Shown here one piece after another: positions 1-9,055 of a stretch of 64,000 bases of DNA. Source of the DNA: Pseudomonas sivasensis (GTDB lineage: Bacteria > Pseudomonadota > Gammaproteobacteria > Pseudomonadales > Pseudomonadaceae); NCBI RefSeq assembly GCF_013778505.1, contig NZ_JAAOWU010000007.1:62001-126000 (forward strand). The letters run 5' to 3'. The notes under the pieces are model-generated. The model worked only from the letters and a program-made list of their open reading frames with translations, did not search any database and had not been told where the DNA came from. The position numbers and the translations under genes were made by a program. The stretch's first letter is position 1, and each line of letters begins with the position of its first letter.

Positions 1-679
1 CCTTCGGAATGGTGCGCTTCGGATCCTTCGCTTCTTCAGCCGCCATGGCTGCGCCTTCGATGGCAAGGAAGAACCAGATCGCAAACGGAATTGCGGCAAA
101 CATCCCGGCAATCGCTGGGGCGCCAAAGGTATCGGAACCGGCCCATCCATTCAGGGCGAAATTACTGAAGCTGAATGCCGGGGCGACCACGCCCATAAAC
201 ACCAGCAGCTCTGCGACGGCGAGCACGCACACGACCAGCTCAAAGGTCGCGGCGAGTTTCACGCCAAGGATGTTCAGGCCCATGAACACGATATAGGCAC
301 CGACGGCAGCGTGCTTCGGGTCCAGCGCAGGGAACTGCACATTCAGATAAGCGCCGATGGCCAAGGCAATGGCAGGTGGCGCGAAGACAAATTCGATCAG
401 GGTGGCAAGACCGGCGATTAAACCGCCTTTCTCCCCAAATGCACGACGGCTGTAGGCAAACGGTCCGCCAGCATGGGGAATCGCGGTGGTCAGCTCGGTG
501 AAACTGAAGATAAAGCAGGTGTACATTGCGGCGACCATCAACGAGGTCACCAGGAAGCCCAAGGTTCCGGCCACGCCCCAGCCATAGCTCCAGCCGAAGT
601 ATTCACCGGAGATCACCAGCCCGACGGCAATGCCCCATAAATGCAGGGTGCCTAGGGTGGGTTTGAGTTGTGTGTTCAT
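1..679 (-). CDS. eat: Ethanolamine permease (APC family), partial: N-terminal 226 residues
   Basis: Membrane importer of the amino acid-polyamine-organocation family, probably for ethanolamine. The gene runs off the left edge, so only the N-terminal 226 residues are visible. The start ATG (677-679) has GGGAG about 8 nt upstream. The protein opens with a short cytoplasmic segment, then a helix with GLVISGEYFGWSYGWG, a motif I associate with Eat-type permeases, followed by several strongly hydrophobic helices. The closing visible stretch FFLAIEGAAMAAEEAKDP is also typical of the family. The divergent neighbour is the kdp operon, which is functionally unrelated. A sigma-54-type promoter lies about 40 nt upstream. 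Another amino-acid permease of the family is possible, but the match to remembered Pseudomonas Eat proteins is strong. Confidence 0.82.
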   Translation of the reverse strand, partial: MNTQLKPTLGTLHLWGIAVGLVISGEYFGWSYGWGVAGTLGFLVTSLMVAAMYTCFIFSFTELTTAIPHAGGPFAYSRRAFGEKGGLIAGLATLIEFVFAPPAIALAIGAYLNVQFPALDPKHAAVGAYIVFMGLNILGVKLAATFELVVCVLAVAELLVFMGVVAPAFSFSNFALNGWAGSDTFGAPAIAGMFAAIPFAIWFFLAIEGAAMAAEEAKDPKRTIPK

Positions 680-717
680 GTGCTGCTCCCTGAACGGTTT
701 GGAATGATTCAAGGTGT

Positions 718-733
718 TGCAGCGGCCATGCCA
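718..733 (-). promoter_or_regulatory. Candidate sigma-54 promoter of eat
   Basis: Read on the minus strand the sequence is TGGCATGGCCGCTGCA. It has the GG (-24) and GC (-12) doublets separated by exactly 10 nt, as in the RpoN consensus TGGCAC-N5-TTGCA. The predicted transcript start is about 25-30 nt upstream of the eat ATG, leaving room for the GGGAG ribosome site. Ethanolamine use in pseudomonads is known to be RpoN-linked; the link here is inferred. Confidence 0.55.
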
Positions 734-840
734 GCTTGAGAATCATTGTCGTAAAGGCGCGCAACTGTCGTCTGGGGGATGGTTTGGCGTTTGAAATTTG
801 CCGGTGTCGCACCAGATAGGTGCGGCGGTGACGGTGCCGA

Positions 841-930
841 CGCTATCGGGAGCAAGCCCCTCCCACAGGTTGACTGGCGCTCGGCATGACAACTCGGTCA
901 AGTGTGGGAGGGGGCTTGCTCCCGATAGCG
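841..930. repeat. REPIN (inverted REP doublet)
   Basis: Two inverted REP arms face each other. The left arm is 841-868 (CTATCGGGAGCAAGCCCC core). The right arm is 903-930, which contains GTGGGAGGGGGCTTGC. They are separated by 34 nt and differ by a single G in the G-run. The arrangement matches the REP doublets (REPINs) of P. fluorescens, which are mobilised by RAYT transposases encoded elsewhere. It lies in the gap between divergent eat and kdpF. Confidence 0.85.
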
Positions 931-980
931 CCCGCCCAGACGCTGGAAGCCCGCAGTGTAAAACCCGCATAAAGCCACTC

Positions 981-1032
981 TTTACGCCTTCTTTACGCCC
1001 CGCCCGTACCCTCGCACTCGTTCCTTTACGCC
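981..1032 (+). promoter_or_regulatory. Candidate KdpE operator: three phased TTTACGCC repeats
   Basis: TTTACGCC occurs at 981-988, 992-999 and 1025-1032. The spacings are 11 and 33 bp, so all copies face the same side of the helix. The second copy continues as TTTACGCCCCGCCCG, nearly the same as the TTTACACCCCGCCCG that I recall from the KdpE-protected site of the E. coli kdpFABC promoter. The third copy ends 56 nt before the kdpF ATG. KdpE itself is encoded at 8344-9033. Confidence 0.65.
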
Positions 1033-1088
1033 ACTCCTGCGGACAATTGCCCCACACGCGGCACTCGCCGCTGAACGGAGAGACTTCC

Positions 1089-1178
1089 ATGAGTGTTCTG
1101 GACGGAGTGTCACTGCTATTGGCCGTGGCGCTGTTTATTTATCTGCTGGTTGCGCTGTTACGCGCGGATCGGAACTAG
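1089..1178 (+). CDS. kdpF: Potassium-transporting ATPase subunit KdpF
   Basis: A 29-residue single-span membrane peptide that stabilises the KdpFABC potassium pump. The sequence is one hydrophobic helix (VSLLLAVALFIYLLVALL) ending in RADRN. GGAG lies 8 nt before the ATG. It is the first gene of kdpFABCDE, with kdpA starting 9 nt after its stop. The size and sequence are typical, and such genes are often missed in annotation because they are so short. It is presumably co-transcribed from the KdpE-controlled promoter just upstream. Confidence 0.93.
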   Translation: MSVLDGVSLLLAVALFIYLLVALLRADRN

Positions 1179-1187
1179 GAGCTGGCC

Positions 1188-2882
1188 ATGCACAGTTATG
1201 ACTATTGGCTGATCATCGCCTTCTTTGCCGTGGTATTGGTGCCGGCACCGTTCCTGGGGCGGTTCTATTACAAGGTGATGGAAGGCCAGCGCACGTGGCT
1301 GAGCCCGGTGCTCGGGCCTGTCGAAAAAGCCTGTTATCGCCTGTCGGGTGTCGACGCGCAGCAGGAGCAGAGCTGGCAGAAGTACATGCTGGCGTTGCTC
1401 GCATTCAACCTCGCGGGTTTCCTGCTGTTGTTCGCGATCCTGATGTTCCAGGACTATCTCCCGCTCAATCCGCAGAAATTGCCGGGGCAGGAGTGGACGC
1501 TGGCCTTCAACACTGCGGTCAGTTTCATGACCAACACCAACTGGCAGTCCTACAGCGGTGAGGCGTCACTGAGCTACCTCAGCCAGATGGCTGGCCTGAC
1601 GGTGCAGAACTTCGTCAGTGCGGCCACTGGACTGGCAGTTCTGGTCGCTTTGTGCCGTGGGATCGGTCGCAAATCTGCCCAGACATTGGGGAATTTCTGG
1701 GTCGATATGACCCGCGCTACCCTCTACGGCCTGTTGCCGTTGTGCCTGGTGCTGGCGTTGTTCCTGGTGTGGCAGGGCGTGCCGCAGACGTTCGCCCATT
1801 ACGTTGATGCCGTGACGATGCAAGGCGTGGATCAGGTGATCCCCCTGGGCCCGGCGGCCAGCCAGATCGCGATCAAGCAATTGGGCACCAACGGCGGTGG
1901 TTTTTTCGGCGTCAACTCGGCGCATCCCTTTGAAGACCCGACTGCCTGGGCCAACCTGTTTGAGGTAGCGTCCATCATCCTGATCCCGGTGGCGTTGGTA
2001 TTCACCTTCGGCCATTACGTCAAAGACCTGCGCCAAAGCCGCGCCATTCTTGGCTGCATGCTGGCGCTGTTCCTGATCGGCGGCGCGACTTCACTGTGGT
2101 CCGAGTATCAGCCCAATCCGACCCTGAACAACCCGGCCGTAGAGCAAACCGCGCCGCTGGAAGGCAAGGAAGCGCGCTTCGGCACCACTGGCACGGTGCT
2201 GTGGTCAGTGACCACCACCGCGGCGTCCAACGGTTCGGTCAACGGCATGCAGGACAGCCTCAGCCCCCTCAGCGGGATGGTGGCGCTGGTCAACATGATG
2301 GTCGGCGAAGTGATCTTTGGCGGCGTCGGCGCCGGTATGTACGGGATGTTGCTTAACGTGTTGATCGCGGTGTTCCTGGCTGGCCTGATGATCGGCCGTA
2401 CGCCGGAATACCTGGGCAAGAAACTCCAGGCCAAGGAAGTACAGTTGCTCGTCGTGACCTTGCTGGTGATGCCAGTCGGCGTGCTCGTGCTCGGCGCCAT
2501 TGCCGCCAGCCTGCCAGGCCCGGCCGGCGCTATCAGTAACCCTGGTCCCCATGGCTTCAGCCAGTTGCTTTATGCCTACACCTCCGCCAGTGCCAACAAC
2601 GGCTCTGCGTTTGGCGGCTTCAGTGCCAACACGCCGTTCCATAACCTGATGCTCGGCCTGGGCATGCTGATCGGTCGCTTTGGCTACATCCTGCCGGTAC
2701 TGGCCCTGGCCGGCAGCCTGGCGATGAAAAAGAGCGCACCGATTGGCCAGAACAGCTTCCCCACCCACGGCCCGCTGTTCGTGACTCTGTTGACCGTAAC
2801 CATCTTGCTGGTGGGCGGCCTGACTTTCCTGCCGACGCTGGCGCTGGGTCCGATCGCTGAACACTTGAGCATGGGCTTCTGA
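1188..2882 (+). CDS. kdpA: Potassium-transporting ATPase potassium-binding subunit KdpA
   Basis: The 564-residue polytopic channel-like subunit that binds K+ from the periplasmic side and passes it through the KdpFABC complex. It has about ten hydrophobic segments and the superfamily-of-K-transporters loop [17 protein letters not shown] near residues 235-251, one of the selectivity-filter loops. Another filter-like loop, [13 protein letters not shown], is seen near residues 465-477. Length agrees with the E. coli protein (557). It follows kdpF by 9 nt and precedes kdpB by 8 nt, so it is a tightly coupled operon gene. No defects are visible. Confidence 0.97.
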   Translation: MHSYDYWLIIAFFAVVLVPAPFLGRFYYKVMEGQRTWLSPVLGPVEKACYRLSGVDAQQEQSWQKYMLALLAFNLAGFLLLFAILMFQDYLPLNPQKLPGQEWTLAFNTAVSFMTNTNWQSYSGEASLSYLSQMAGLTVQNFVSAATGLAVLVALCRGIGRKSAQTLGNFWVDMTRATLYGLLPLCLVLALFLVWQGVPQTFAHYVDAVTMQGVDQVIPLGPAASQIAIKQLGTNGGGFFGVNSAHPFEDPTAWANLFEVASIILIPVALVFTFGHYVKDLRQSRAILGCMLALFLIGGATSLWSEYQPNPTLNNPAVEQTAPLEGKEARFGTTGTVLWSVTTTAASNGSVNGMQDSLSPLSGMVALVNMMVGEVIFGGVGAGMYGMLLNVLIAVFLAGLMIGRTPEYLGKKLQAKEVQLLVVTLLVMPVGVLVLGAIAASLPGPAGAISNPGPHGFSQLLYAYTSASANNGSAFGGFSANTPFHNLMLGLGMLIGRFGYILPVLALAGSLAMKKSAPIGQNSFPTHGPLFVTLLTVTILLVGGLTFLPTLALGPIAEHLSMGF

Positions 2883-2890
2883 GAAGGGAT

Positions 2891-4954
2891 ATGAACATGA
2901 ATATGCCTGCAAAAAACGCGGCCCCGGTCAAACCCCAGGAGCCTGCCAAAACCGCTATCTCTGCTCTGTGGCGCCCGGCGCTGGTCCAGGCGTTCGTCAA
3001 GCTGGACCCGCGCGAACTGAAACGCTCGCCGGTGATGCTGGTGGTCGAACTGACTGCGATCCTCACCACGGTGCTGTGCTTCGTGCCCGACACTTCCGTG
3101 CCGACCTTCGTTGCCGTGCAGATCGCCGTGTGGTTGTGGTTCACCGTGCTGTTCGCCAACTTCGCCGAAGCCTTGGCCGAAGGGCGAGGCAAGGCTCGCG
3201 CCGACAGCCTCAAGGCAGGCAGTGAAGGTCTGAGTGCTCGGCGCAAGGAAGCCGATGGCAGCTTCAAGGTCGTGCCGGCCACCAGCCTGCGTAAGGGTGA
3301 TGTGGTGCGGGTTGCTGCAGGGGAAATGATCCCCGGTGACGGCGAGGTGATCGAAGGCATCGCGGCGGTTAACGAAGCGGCGATCACTGGCGAATCCGCC
3401 CCGGTGATCCGTGAGTCTGGCGGCGACCGCTCGGCCGTCACCGGCAACACCCGGCTGGTCTCGGACTGGCTGATGATTCGCATCACCGCCAACCCCGGTG
3501 AGTCCACCCTGGACCGCATGATTGCCTTGGTAGAAGGTGCCAAGCGCCAGAAGACCCCCAATGAAGTCGCGCTGGATATCCTACTGATCGGCCTGACGCT
3601 GATCTTCCTGCTGGTGGTCGTAACGTTGCAGCCGTTCGCCCACTTCGCCAATGGCAGCTTGCCTTTGGTGTTTCTGGTCGCACTGCTTGTGACGCTGATT
3701 CCCACGACCATTGGCGGCTTGTTGTCGGCCATCGGCATTGCCGGCATGGACCGCCTGGTACGCCTCAATGTGATCGCCAAGTCCGGCCGTGCTGTGGAAG
3801 CAGCCGGGGACGTACATGTGTTGCTGTTGGACAAGACCGGCACCATCACCTTTGGTAATCGCCGGTGTGCGGCGGTGGTCGCGGCGCCCGGCGTCAGCGG
3901 CCGCGAGGTGGCCGAAGGCGCGCTGTTCGCGTCCCTGGCGGACGACACGGCGGAAGGCAAATCCATCGTTGAATACCTGCGCGCCTTGCACCCTCAGGCC
4001 GAGCCTTCCCAGGACGAGTTGACCGCCGTGCCGTTCAGCGCTGAAACCCGCTTGTCCGGCGTTGACTACCAGGGCCGCGTGTACCGCAAAGGCGCGGTGG
4101 ATTCGCTGCTGGCATTTATCGGCCAGCAGCGTCAGGACCTTGCACCTGCGCTGTCGCGGGAAATCGACAAGATCGCCCAGAGCGGCGGCACGCCTTTGCT
4201 GGTGTGCGCCGATGGCAAGCTGCTTGGTGCGATTCATTTGAAGGACGTGGTCAAGCCCGGCATCCGCGAACGTTTCGCCGAGCTGCGCAAACTGGGCATC
4301 CGCACCGTGATGGTCACTGGCGACAACCCGCTGACGGCTGCTGCGATTGCCGCTGAGGCGGGCGTGGATGACGTGCTGGCCGAAGCCACGCCAGAGAAAA
4401 AGCTCGCACGTATCCGTCATGAGCAGAACGACGGGCGCCTGGTGGCAATGTGCGGCGACGGCGCCAACGACGCCCCGGCACTGGCGCAGGCCGACGTGGG
4501 CATGGCGATGAACGACGGCACTCAAGCCGCCCGTGAGGCCGCCAACATGGTGGACCTCGACAGCGACCCTACCAAGCTGCTGGACGTGGTGCAGATCGGC
4601 AAGGAATTGCTGGTGACCCGTGGCGCGCTGACCACCTTTTCAATCGCCAACGATGTGGCCAAATACTTTGCGATTCTGCCGGCGCTGTTTGCCTCGATCT
4701 ATCCGCAACTGGGCGTGCTCAACGTCATGCACTTGCAGAGTCCGCAGAGCGCGATCCTGTCGGCCATTGTGTTTAACGCGTTGATCATCGTGGTGTTGAT
4801 CCCGTTGGCATTGCGCGGTGTGCGCGTGCAGGCAGCGAGTGCAGCGGCGTTGCTGCGGCGCAACCTGTTGATCTATGGCTTGGGTGGGTTGTTGGTGCCG
4901 TTCGTGGGTATCAAGGCCATCGACATGCTGTTGACCGCCCTGCACCTCGTATAA
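2891..4954 (+). CDS. kdpB: Potassium-transporting P-type ATPase catalytic subunit KdpB
   Basis: The 687-residue ATP-hydrolysing subunit of the high-affinity K+ pump. The phosphorylation motif DKTGTIT has its catalytic Asp at residue 314, the actuator motif TGES is at 166-169 (its Ser is the inhibitory phosphosite known in E. coli KdpB), and the hinge [12 protein letters not shown] is near 521-532. Transmembrane helices flank the actuator domain and fill the C-terminus. The start used is ATG 2891; a second in-frame ATG three codons on (2897) is an equally possible start. An unusual 97-nt gap with a REP element separates it from kdpC, while the other structural genes are almost contiguous. Confidence 0.97.
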   Translation: MNMNMPAKNAAPVKPQEPAKTAISALWRPALVQAFVKLDPRELKRSPVMLVVELTAILTTVLCFVPDTSVPTFVAVQIAVWLWFTVLFANFAEALAEGRGKARADSLKAGSEGLSARRKEADGSFKVVPATSLRKGDVVRVAAGEMIPGDGEVIEGIAAVNEAAITGESAPVIRESGGDRSAVTGNTRLVSDWLMIRITANPGESTLDRMIALVEGAKRQKTPNEVALDILLIGLTLIFLLVVVTLQPFAHFANGSLPLVFLVALLVTLIPTTIGGLLSAIGIAGMDRLVRLNVIAKSGRAVEAAGDVHVLLLDKTGTITFGNRRCAAVVAAPGVSGREVAEGALFASLADDTAEGKSIVEYLRALHPQAEPSQDELTAVPFSAETRLSGVDYQGRVYRKGAVDSLLAFIGQQRQDLAPALSREIDKIAQSGGTPLLVCADGKLLGAIHLKDVVKPGIRERFAELRKLGIRTVMVTGDNPLTAAAIAAEAGVDDVLAEATPEKKLARIRHEQNDGRLVAMCGDGANDAPALAQADVGMAMNDGTQAAREAANMVDLDSDPTKLLDVVQIGKELLVTRGALTTFSIANDVAKYFAILPALFASIYPQLGVLNVMHLQSPQSAILSAIVFNALIIVVLIPLALRGVRVQAASAAALLRRNLLIYGLGGLLVPFVGIKAIDMLLTALHLV

Positions 4955-4962
4955 GCCAGACC

Positions 4963-5025
4963 TTGTAGTGAGCGGGCTTGCCCCGCGCAGGGCTGCGAAG
5001 CAGCCCCACTGCGACCAAGGTCGCT
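4963..5025. repeat. REP-like palindromic element between kdpB and kdpC
   Basis: The stretch begins GTAGTGAGCGGGCTTGCCCC and continues with GGGCTGCGAAGCAGCCCC, which forms a stem-loop. This combination is a very common Pseudomonas intergenic repeat class, different from the GTGGGAGGGGGCTTGC class elsewhere in the window. It sits inside the kdp operon between the stop of kdpB and the start of kdpC. Confidence 0.75.
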
Positions 5026-5051
5026 GTATCCAACGAATTGAGGAAACTGAA

Positions 5052-5597
5052 ATGTCCAACATCATCCGTCCAGCCCTGAGCCTTTTAGTGCTCATGACCC
5101 TGATCACCGGCGTCGCCTACCCATTGGTGGTGACCGGCGTCGCCCAGGTGGCATTCCCCGATCAGGCCAACGGCAGCCTGGTACGCGACGCCGATGGTAA
5201 GGTGCGCGGGTCCAGCCTGATCGCCCAGGATTTTACCGGCGACAGCTGGTTTCACCCGCGTCCATCGGCGGGCGCCTTTGCGACGGTGTCCAGCAGCGCC
5301 AGTAACCTTGGCCCGAGTAACCCAGCGTTAGCCACCCGCGTATTCGATGACGCAAATAAACAGCTGGTGCCAGGTCAGGGCCCGGTACCTTTGGCCTCGC
5401 TGACTACCTCTGGCAGCGGTCTTGATCCACACTTGCCACCCCAGGCGATTGCCTATCAACTGGTGCGGGTAGCGGCGGCGCGGAATGTGCCGGTGTCGAC
5501 CTTGCAACGGCTGTTGGATGAGCACATCGAAAGCCCATTGGTGGGGCCACCGGTAGTGAATGTACTGGCGCTGAACATGGCGCTGGAAAAACTCTGA
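5052..5597 (+). CDS. kdpC: Potassium-transporting ATPase subunit KdpC
   Basis: The 181-residue chaperone-like subunit that raises ATP affinity of KdpB. One N-terminal transmembrane helix (residues about 9-30, [20 protein letters not shown]) anchors a periplasmic domain. Conserved KdpC stretches are seen: GSLIAQDF-like ([19 protein letters not shown]), [10 protein letters not shown] and the C-terminal NVLALN. The start at 5052 is chosen over an in-frame upstream ATG because the protein then begins [10 protein letters not shown] as in homologues and has AGGAAA 7 nt upstream. The longer version would translate the REP element. Confidence 0.95.
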   Translation: MSNIIRPALSLLVLMTLITGVAYPLVVTGVAQVAFPDQANGSLVRDADGKVRGSSLIAQDFTGDSWFHPRPSAGAFATVSSSASNLGPSNPALATRVFDDANKQLVPGQGPVPLASLTTSGSGLDPHLPPQAIAYQLVRVAAARNVPVSTLQRLLDEHIESPLVGPPVVNVLALNMALEKL

Positions 5598-5654
5598 TCC
5601 CACAGTTGATCTTCACTTGCCCGATTACATCATCACCTGAAGGACACTGCCCGC

Positions 5655-8306
5655 ATGAGCGACTCCGGCCGCGCCGATGCCCTGCTAGCCGATCTACCCC
5701 GTAATGGTCGTGGCCGGCTCAAAGTCTTCCTCGGTGCCGCACCCGGCGTAGGCAAGACCTACGCCATGCTGCAGGCGGCCCACACCCAACTGCGCCAAGG
5801 CGTCAAGTTGGTCGCCGGTGTGGTGGAAACCCACGGCCGCGCCGAGACCGAAGCCTTGCTCGCCGGCCTGCCACAGCAACCGTTGCTGCGCAGCGAATAT
5901 CGCGGTGTGATGCTCGAAGAAATGGACCTCGACGGCTTGCTCGCCGCCAAGCCCAAGCTGGTGCTGGTGGACGAACTGGCCCACAGCAACGCGCCCGGCA
6001 GCCGCCATGAAAAGCGCTGGCAAGATATTCAGGAACTGCTCGCTGCGGGCATCAACGTGTTTACCACGGTCAACGTTCAGCACTTGGAAAGCCTCAACGA
6101 CCAAGTGCGCGGGATCACCGGCGTGCAGGTGCGTGAAACGCTGCCGGACTGGGTACTGCAAGAAGCCGACGAACTGCTGCTGATCGACCTGCCATCCCGC
6201 GAGTTGCTGGAGCGCCTGCGCGACGGCAAAGTCTATGTCCCGGAACAGGCCCGTGCGGCCATCGATGCGTTTTTCACCCAGACCAACCTGATGGCCCTGC
6301 GCGAGCTGGCGATGCAGACCGCCGCAGCCCATGTCGATGACGACTTGGCCCAGGGCTATCGCCAGCTCGGCCAGGCCGCGCCGGCGGTGCGCGGCCGCTT
6401 GTTGGTGGGTGTGGATGGCGACGCGCAGGCCGAACGCCTGGTGCGGCATGCCAGTCGTGTGGCGCAGCGTCGACATTTGCCGTGGAGCCTGGTGCATATC
6501 GATAACGGCCGGGCACGGGATGAGCAGTCGCGTCTGCGCCTGCAAAACGCCCAGCAGTTGGCCGAACGTCTCGGCGGGGAAGTCGTGTTGCTGCGGGCGG
6601 GGGAGGTGGCCAAGACCTTAATCCAGCACGCCGGCGAACGCCGCGCCAGCCTGGTGTTGGTGGGACAGTCACGGATGCGCTGGCGCCGTCGTTTATTCGG
6701 TGGAGGCCTGGCGGCGCGTTTGCTGCGCAATGCGCGCGGCTTGGAAATCAACGTGCTCGACAGTGACGATATTCCCGCGGCGCCGCGCTTGCCGCAGGTG
6801 CGCGGGCTGGTGTGGTTCGACTACTTTTTGGCAGTGGTGGCGACGGTGATTGCTGCCGGCGTGGCCTGGGCGGTGTCCAGTGTGTTGCCGTTGCCGAATA
6901 TCTCGCTGGTGTTTCTTGCTGCCGTATTGCTGGTCGCGGTACGCAGTAGCCTGGGGCCGTCCCTGGTCTGCGCGGCTTTATCATTTCTGACCTACGACTT
7001 CCTGTTTATTCCGCCGAATTTTTCCTTCTCCATCCAGCGTGAAGAAGATGTGCTGACCCTGCTGTTCTTCCTGCTGATGGCAGCGCTCACCGGCAACCTC
7101 GCGGCGCGCCAGCGTCGACAGTTGCAGGCGTTGCGCGATACCCAGGAGGAAACCAGCGAGCTGCTTGACCTGTCACGCAAACTCACCGCCGCCACTGACC
7201 GCCAGGCCGTGGTCAGCGCGGCGGCCCATCACCTTGAAGGTTGGAACGACCTGGACCTGTGCCTGGTCAATCGCGATGGACAGGGTGGTTGGAAGATCGA
7301 AACCGGCGGCCCGCTGACCTTCAGCGAAGCCGAACGCGCCGCCGCCGATTGGGCCTGGCAACATGACCAACCCGCGGGCATGGGCACCGGCACGTTGCCG
7401 TTTGGGCGCTGGTGGTGGTGGCCGTTGTCGGGCGAGGAAGGTCCGCTGGGCTTGCTCGGTGTCAGTGCCAAACCGGGCCAGGCGTTGAGCGGTCAGCGCC
7501 GCCGCTTGCTTACTGCTCTGAGTCAACCTCTGGCCCAGGCCCTGGCCCGTGCGCAGTTGGCGCAGGAGCTAGAATCCGCACGCCTGCACGGCGAAACCGA
7601 GCAACTGCGCAGTGCCTTGCTTGCGTCGGTGTCTCACGATTTGCGTACGCCGCTGACGTCCATGCGCGGCAGTATCGACAGCCTGCTGGCGTTGGGTGAA
7701 GCCATTCCCCTGGAGGACCGTCGCGAATTACTGGAAGGCACGCGTGATGAAGCCGAGCGCCTCGATCGCTATATCCAGAACCTGTTGGACATGACTCGCT
7801 TGGGCCATGGCGCTCTCAAGCTGGCGCGTGATTGGGTGTCGCCGGGCGATATCGTCGGCAGCGCCCTTGGCCGTTTGCGTGCGGTACTGGCGCCATTGCA
7901 GGTGAGCACCGAGGTGCCGCCTGAGTTGCCGTTGCTGTATGTGCATGCGGCGCTGATCGAACAGGCGCTGGTCAATGTGCTGGAGAACGCCGCACGCTTT
8001 TCACCCCCTCAGGGACGTTTGCAATTGAGTGCCGGCGTGTCGGATAAGCAACTGTTTTTCGCGGTAGCCGATGAGGGGCCGGGCATCCCCGAGGATGAGC
8101 GCGCGAAGATTTTCGATATGTTCTACACCGCTGCGCGCGGTGATCGGGGCGGGCAGGGCACCGGCCTGGGTTTGGCGATCTGCCAGGGGATGGTCGGGGC
8201 GCACGGTGGGCATATCAGCGTGGCCGATGGCATTGAAGGGCGCGGTACCTGCATCACCTTGTTCCTTCCATTGCCTGCACAGCCTGGCCTGGAGCCTGAG
8301 TCGTGA
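5655..8306 (+). CDS. kdpD: Osmosensitive K+ channel sensor histidine kinase KdpD
   Basis: The 883-residue membrane sensor kinase for K+ limitation and osmotic stress. Domain order: KdpD N-terminal ATPase-like domain with Walker A GAAPGVGKT (27-35) and Walker B LVLVDE (103-108); a universal-stress-like domain (about 250-370); four membrane helices of the DUF4118 type (about 390-500); a GAF-like linker; a dimerisation domain with the phospho-accepting His661 in SVSHDLRTPL; and a C-terminal ATPase domain with an NVLENAARF N-box and a GTGLGLAI G-box. It starts 57 nt after kdpC and is followed by kdpE after 37 nt. All catalytic residues look intact. Confidence 0.97.
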   Translation: MSDSGRADALLADLPRNGRGRLKVFLGAAPGVGKTYAMLQAAHTQLRQGVKLVAGVVETHGRAETEALLAGLPQQPLLRSEYRGVMLEEMDLDGLLAAKPKLVLVDELAHSNAPGSRHEKRWQDIQELLAAGINVFTTVNVQHLESLNDQVRGITGVQVRETLPDWVLQEADELLLIDLPSRELLERLRDGKVYVPEQARAAIDAFFTQTNLMALRELAMQTAAAHVDDDLAQGYRQLGQAAPAVRGRLLVGVDGDAQAERLVRHASRVAQRRHLPWSLVHIDNGRARDEQSRLRLQNAQQLAERLGGEVVLLRAGEVAKTLIQHAGERRASLVLVGQSRMRWRRRLFGGGLAARLLRNARGLEINVLDSDDIPAAPRLPQVRGLVWFDYFLAVVATVIAAGVAWAVSSVLPLPNISLVFLAAVLLVAVRSSLGPSLVCAALSFLTYDFLFIPPNFSFSIQREEDVLTLLFFLLMAALTGNLAARQRRQLQALRDTQEETSELLDLSRKLTAATDRQAVVSAAAHHLEGWNDLDLCLVNRDGQGGWKIETGGPLTFSEAERAAADWAWQHDQPAGMGTGTLPFGRWWWWPLSGEEGPLGLLGVSAKPGQALSGQRRRLLTALSQPLAQALARAQLAQELESARLHGETEQLRSALLASVSHDLRTPLTSMRGSIDSLLALGEAIPLEDRRELLEGTRDEAERLDRYIQNLLDMTRLGHGALKLARDWVSPGDIVGSALGRLRAVLAPLQVSTEVPPELPLLYVHAALIEQALVNVLENAARFSPPQGRLQLSAGVSDKQLFFAVADEGPGIPEDERAKIFDMFYTAARGDRGGQGTGLGLAICQGMVGAHGGHISVADGIEGRGTCITLFLPLPAQPGLEPES

Positions 8307-8343
8307 GCTACCCTCTTTTCTCCACGGATTTTGATGGGACACC

Positions 8344-9033
8344 ATGAGCCAGACCGCGACGATTTTGGTCATTGATGACGAACCGCAGATCCGCAAGTTC
8401 TTGCGCATCAGCCTGGCCTCTCAGGGTTACAAAGTGATTGAGGCGGGCACCGGAAACGAAGGCTTGGCCCAGGCGGCCTTGAGCAAGCCGGACTTGCTGG
8501 TGCTCGACCTAGGCTTGCCTGACATGGACGGCCAGCAAGTGCTGCGTGAGTTTCGCGAGTGGTCGACGGTGCCGGTATTGGTGCTGTCGGTGCGCGCCAG
8601 CGAAGGGCAAAAGGTCCAAGCCCTCGACGGCGGCGCCAATGACTATGTGACCAAGCCTTTTGGAATCCAGGAGTTTCTCGCCAGGGTTCGCGCGCTCCTG
8701 CGCCAGGCGCCCGCAGGTGAGGCGCAGGAAGCGGCGTTGAGTTTCGGCCCGCTGACGGTCGATCTGGCCTATCGCCGTGTGCTGCTGGACGGTGTCGAAG
8801 TGGCGCTGACTCGAAAGGAATATGCCGTGTTGGCGCAGTTGGCGCGGCACTCGGGACGGGTGATCACCCAGCAGCAACTGCTCAAGGATATCTGGGGGCC
8901 GACCCATACCGAGGACAGTCACTACCTGAGGATTGTGGTGGGCCATCTGCGCCAGAAACTGGCGGACGATCCGACTCAGCCACGCTTTATCGTGACCGAG
9001 GCGGGGGTCGGGTATCGGTTGTTAGGCGGTTAG
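8344..9033 (+). CDS. kdpE: KDP operon response regulator KdpE
   Basis: A 229-residue OmpR/PhoB-family response regulator, partner of KdpD and activator of kdpFABC. The receiver domain has the acidic pair DDE at residues 11-13, phospho-acceptor Asp55 in VLDLGLPDMDG, and KPF near residue 104. The C-terminal winged helix includes LTRKEYAVLAQLARHSGRV and ends with YLRIVVGHLRQKL and GVGYRL. The last gene of the operon; it converges on the patatin gene, whose stop is only 23 nt away. Confidence 0.97.
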   Translation: MSQTATILVIDDEPQIRKFLRISLASQGYKVIEAGTGNEGLAQAALSKPDLLVLDLGLPDMDGQQVLREFREWSTVPVLVLSVRASEGQKVQALDGGANDYVTKPFGIQEFLARVRALLRQAPAGEAQEAALSFGPLTVDLAYRRVLLDGVEVALTRKEYAVLAQLARHSGRVITQQQLLKDIWGPTHTEDSHYLRIVVGHLRQKLADDPTQPRFIVTEAGVGYRLLGG

Positions 9034-9055
9034 AGTCTGGCGCCTGTCGAAGCAC

